This document shows, piece by piece, positions 5,690 through 7,258 of a stretch of 7,258 nt of DNA (positions are counted from its first letter, which is position 1; every line of letters starts with the position of its first letter). Made by a program: the position numbers and the translations under genes. The stretch spans positions 1 through 7,258 of the forward strand of contig JAHELQ010000265.1 in the NCBI GenBank assembly GCA_024644125.1, given 5' to 3'. The notes under the pieces were generated by a model. The model searched no databases, had not been told where the DNA came from, and was given only the letters and a program-made list of their open reading frames with translations. This DNA is from Candidatus Aminicenantota bacterium (GTDB taxonomy: Bacteria > Acidobacteriota > Aminicenantia > UBA2199).

Positions 5690-7000
5690 ATGATCGAACG
5701 TTACGAAGTCAAGGAAATCGCTCAAATCTGGAGCCAGGAAAATAAATATAGAAAGTGGCTGGATGTCGAGATCGCCATCACGGAGGTCTGGCATTCATGG
5801 GGCGAGGTCCCGGACGCCAGTCTGAAAAACATCAAAGAGAACGCCAATTTTGACGTACAACGCATCGACGAGATCGAGAAAAAAGTCAAGCACGACGTCA
5901 TCGCGTTCTTGACCTCTGTGGAAGAATTTATCGGCGACGACTCAGCTTACCTGCACAAAGGCATCACCTCGTACGATATCGTAGACACGGCGTTATCCTT
6001 GTTGATCCGGGAATCGCTGGATGTCGTGATCCCCAAAGCCGAGGCGATGCGCGATATTCTGCTCGTGCGGGCGTTCGAAACCAAAAACCTGACAGCCATC
6101 GGCCGTACCCATGGAATCCACGCGGAGCCCATCACATTCGGCGTCAAATTCCTCATCTGGTACGAAGAGATGAAGCGTAACATCGAACGTCTCAAAAAAG
6201 CGCGCGAGATCATCTCGGTAGGCAAGATCTCAGGCTCCGTCGGCACCTACATCCACTTCTCCATGAAGGGAGAAGAGGCGGCTCTCAAGAAGCTGGATCT
6301 CGAACCTTGCAGGGTATCATCCCAGATCATCCAGAGGGACCGCCACATGGAAGTGATGTTCGCGTTGGCGAGTTTGGGTTCGGCGCTGGAGAAGATCGCG
6401 GTGGAGATCCGGCATTTGCAACGGACCGAGGTGTTGGAGGTTGAAGAACCGTTTACCAAAGGCCAGAAGGGCTCGTCGTCCATGCCCCACAAGCGCAACC
6501 CGGTTCGCTGCGAACGGGCCTCGGGGCTGGCGCGTTTGTTGAGAGGGAACCTGACGGTGGCGCTGGAGAACAATGTTCTCTGGCACGAGCGCGACATCTC
6601 CCACTCATCGGCCGAGAGGGTCATCTTTCCCGACGCGTTCCACGCGGCGGCGTTTCTGCTGGACGACATGATGGGTGTTGTCCGCGACCTGAACATCTAC
6701 CCGGAAAACATCAAACGGAACCTGGGCATCACCAACGAAGTGTATTATTCCCAGAAGGTTCTCACGCTACTGGTGGAGAAAGGCGTAGCGCGGCAGAGGG
6801 CGTACGAGTTGGTACAGGAGTCGGCGCTCGTTTCCTGGTTGGAAAAAAAGAGTTTCAGGGAATTGATATTCGCCTCTCCGGGCGTGCGCGAACTCTGCAG
6901 CGAAGAAGAATCGGCAGAGGCGTTTTCGCAGGAAAAATTGATGGCCGGGATCGGCGATATTTTCAAGCGGTTTGAAACCGATTGGAGCCAGGTAAAATGA
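5690..7000 (+). CDS. purB: Adenylosuccinate lyase
   Basis: The 436-residue enzyme cleaves SAICAR to AICAR and adenylosuccinate to AMP, releasing fumarate, in cytosolic purine synthesis. The fumarase/aspartase-superfamily signature is visible as GSSSMPHKRNP (261-271), with the flexible-loop serines 262-264. TSYDIVDTALSLL (93-105) and GRTHGIHAEPITFG (138-151) are the other conserved blocks. His68, His89 and His141 fall at the numbering used for the catalytic histidines of the Bacillus and Thermotoga enzymes, and length is normal for that short type. All key residues appear intact. The start is set by AGGAGA five bases upstream. The gene follows the GT4 gene after 9 bp and overlaps the macrodomain gene by 4 bp (ATGA). 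Its position behind two glycosyltransferases rather than other pur genes is unusual. Confidence 0.96.
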   Translation: MIERYEVKEIAQIWSQENKYRKWLDVEIAITEVWHSWGEVPDASLKNIKENANFDVQRIDEIEKKVKHDVIAFLTSVEEFIGDDSAYLHKGITSYDIVDTALSLLIRESLDVVIPKAEAMRDILLVRAFETKNLTAIGRTHGIHAEPITFGVKFLIWYEEMKRNIERLKKAREIISVGKISGSVGTYIHFSMKGEEAALKKLDLEPCRVSSQIIQRDRHMEVMFALASLGSALEKIAVEIRHLQRTEVLEVEEPFTKGQKGSSSMPHKRNPVRCERASGLARLLRGNLTVALENNVLWHERDISHSSAERVIFPDAFHAAAFLLDDMMGVVRDLNIYPENIKRNLGITNEVYYSQKVLTLLVEKGVARQRAYELVQESALVSWLEKKSFRELIFASPGVRELCSEEESAEAFSQEKLMAGIGDIFKRFETDWSQVK

Positions 7001-7258
7001 TACTTTTGCAAAAGAATTTTGGCGATAAAAAATTCTTGCTTGTAATCAATTCCATTATTGAAGAGAAAGTAGACGCAATCGTAAACCCCGCCAACGAGAG
7101 TCTAGCGCACGGCGGGGGAGTGGCGGGCCTGATTTCCCGGGCCGGTGGGCCGGAGATCCAACAAGAGAGCAATCGCAAAGCACCCGTCAAAACCGGCGGC
7201 GCGACCGCCACTACCGCCGGAAAGCTGCCTTACCGCGCGGTAATTCACACGGTGGGTC
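6997..7258 (+). CDS. Macrodomain protein, 5' part only (cut by window edge)
   Basis: Translation from the ATG that overlaps the purB stop gives 87 residues before the edge. It contains VDAIVNPANESLAHGGGVAG (about 25-44), the ADP-ribose-binding core of macrodomains. PVKTGGATATTAGKLPYRAV (about 63-82) follows, then IHTVG, the usual next strand and loop. Macrodomains bind or hydrolyse ADP-ribose derivatives: mono-ADP-ribosylated proteins or nucleic acids, or O-acetyl-ADP-ribose. Which one applies cannot be told here. The ATGA overlap with purB implies translational coupling; GGAG lies nine bases upstream of the ATG. The remaining C-terminal part lies outside the window, so an additional domain is possible. 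Confidence 0.9.
   Translation, partial: MILLQKNFGDKKFLLVINSIIEEKVDAIVNPANESLAHGGGVAGLISRAGGPEIQQESNRKAPVKTGGATATTAGKLPYRAVIHTVG

Overview
The window is bacterial. It falls into two unlike halves: a more AT-rich accessory region on the left (1 to about 3520) and a compact, GC-richer rightward operon on the right (3565 to 7258). No marker here fixes the phylum. The housekeeping gene (purB) is an ordinary bacterial adenylosuccinate lyase, and an uncultured or environmental lineage is only a guess.

Left half: a leftward gene (122-2566) encodes an 814-residue membrane-anchored NACHT-type NTPase of the kind associated with antiphage immunity. Near its C-terminus is an in-frame 17-unit, 9-bp minisatellite (313-465) encoding a run of tripeptides such as LRY, LRD and LLD. 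A 12-bp direct repeat lies on each side of the gene (99-110 and 2691-2702). Upstream comes about 1 kb without an intact gene. It holds three 37-bp CRISPR-like repeats separated by 35 and 33 bp (2745-2923), an imperfect inverted repeat of about 119 bp (2934-3052), and a strong-looking leftward sigma-70 promoter (3062-3091). Next to these is a decayed, internally deleted IS1380-like transposase remnant (about 3225-3518).

Right half: four closely packed genes on the plus strand. They are a GT2 polyprenyl-phosphate-type glycosyltransferase with two C-terminal membrane segments (3565-4542), a GT4-like cytosolic glycosyltransferase (4517-5680), purB (5690-7000) and the start of a macrodomain protein (6997 to the window edge). 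Overlaps of 26 bp and 4 bp and a 9-bp gap suggest one translationally coupled transcript. The two glycosyltransferases probably act in envelope glycan or lipid-linked sugar synthesis. purB makes AMP and IMP precursors, and the macrodomain probably binds or hydrolyses an ADP-ribose derivative.

The most unusual arrangement is the leftward unit. The promoter at 3062-3091 would start a transcript almost exactly at the edge of the long inverted repeat, run through the three hairpin repeats, and continue toward the NACHT gene. It could be the leader of an orphan CRISPR mini-array, or a structured RNA linked to a NACHT defence gene. The sequence alone does not decide between these.
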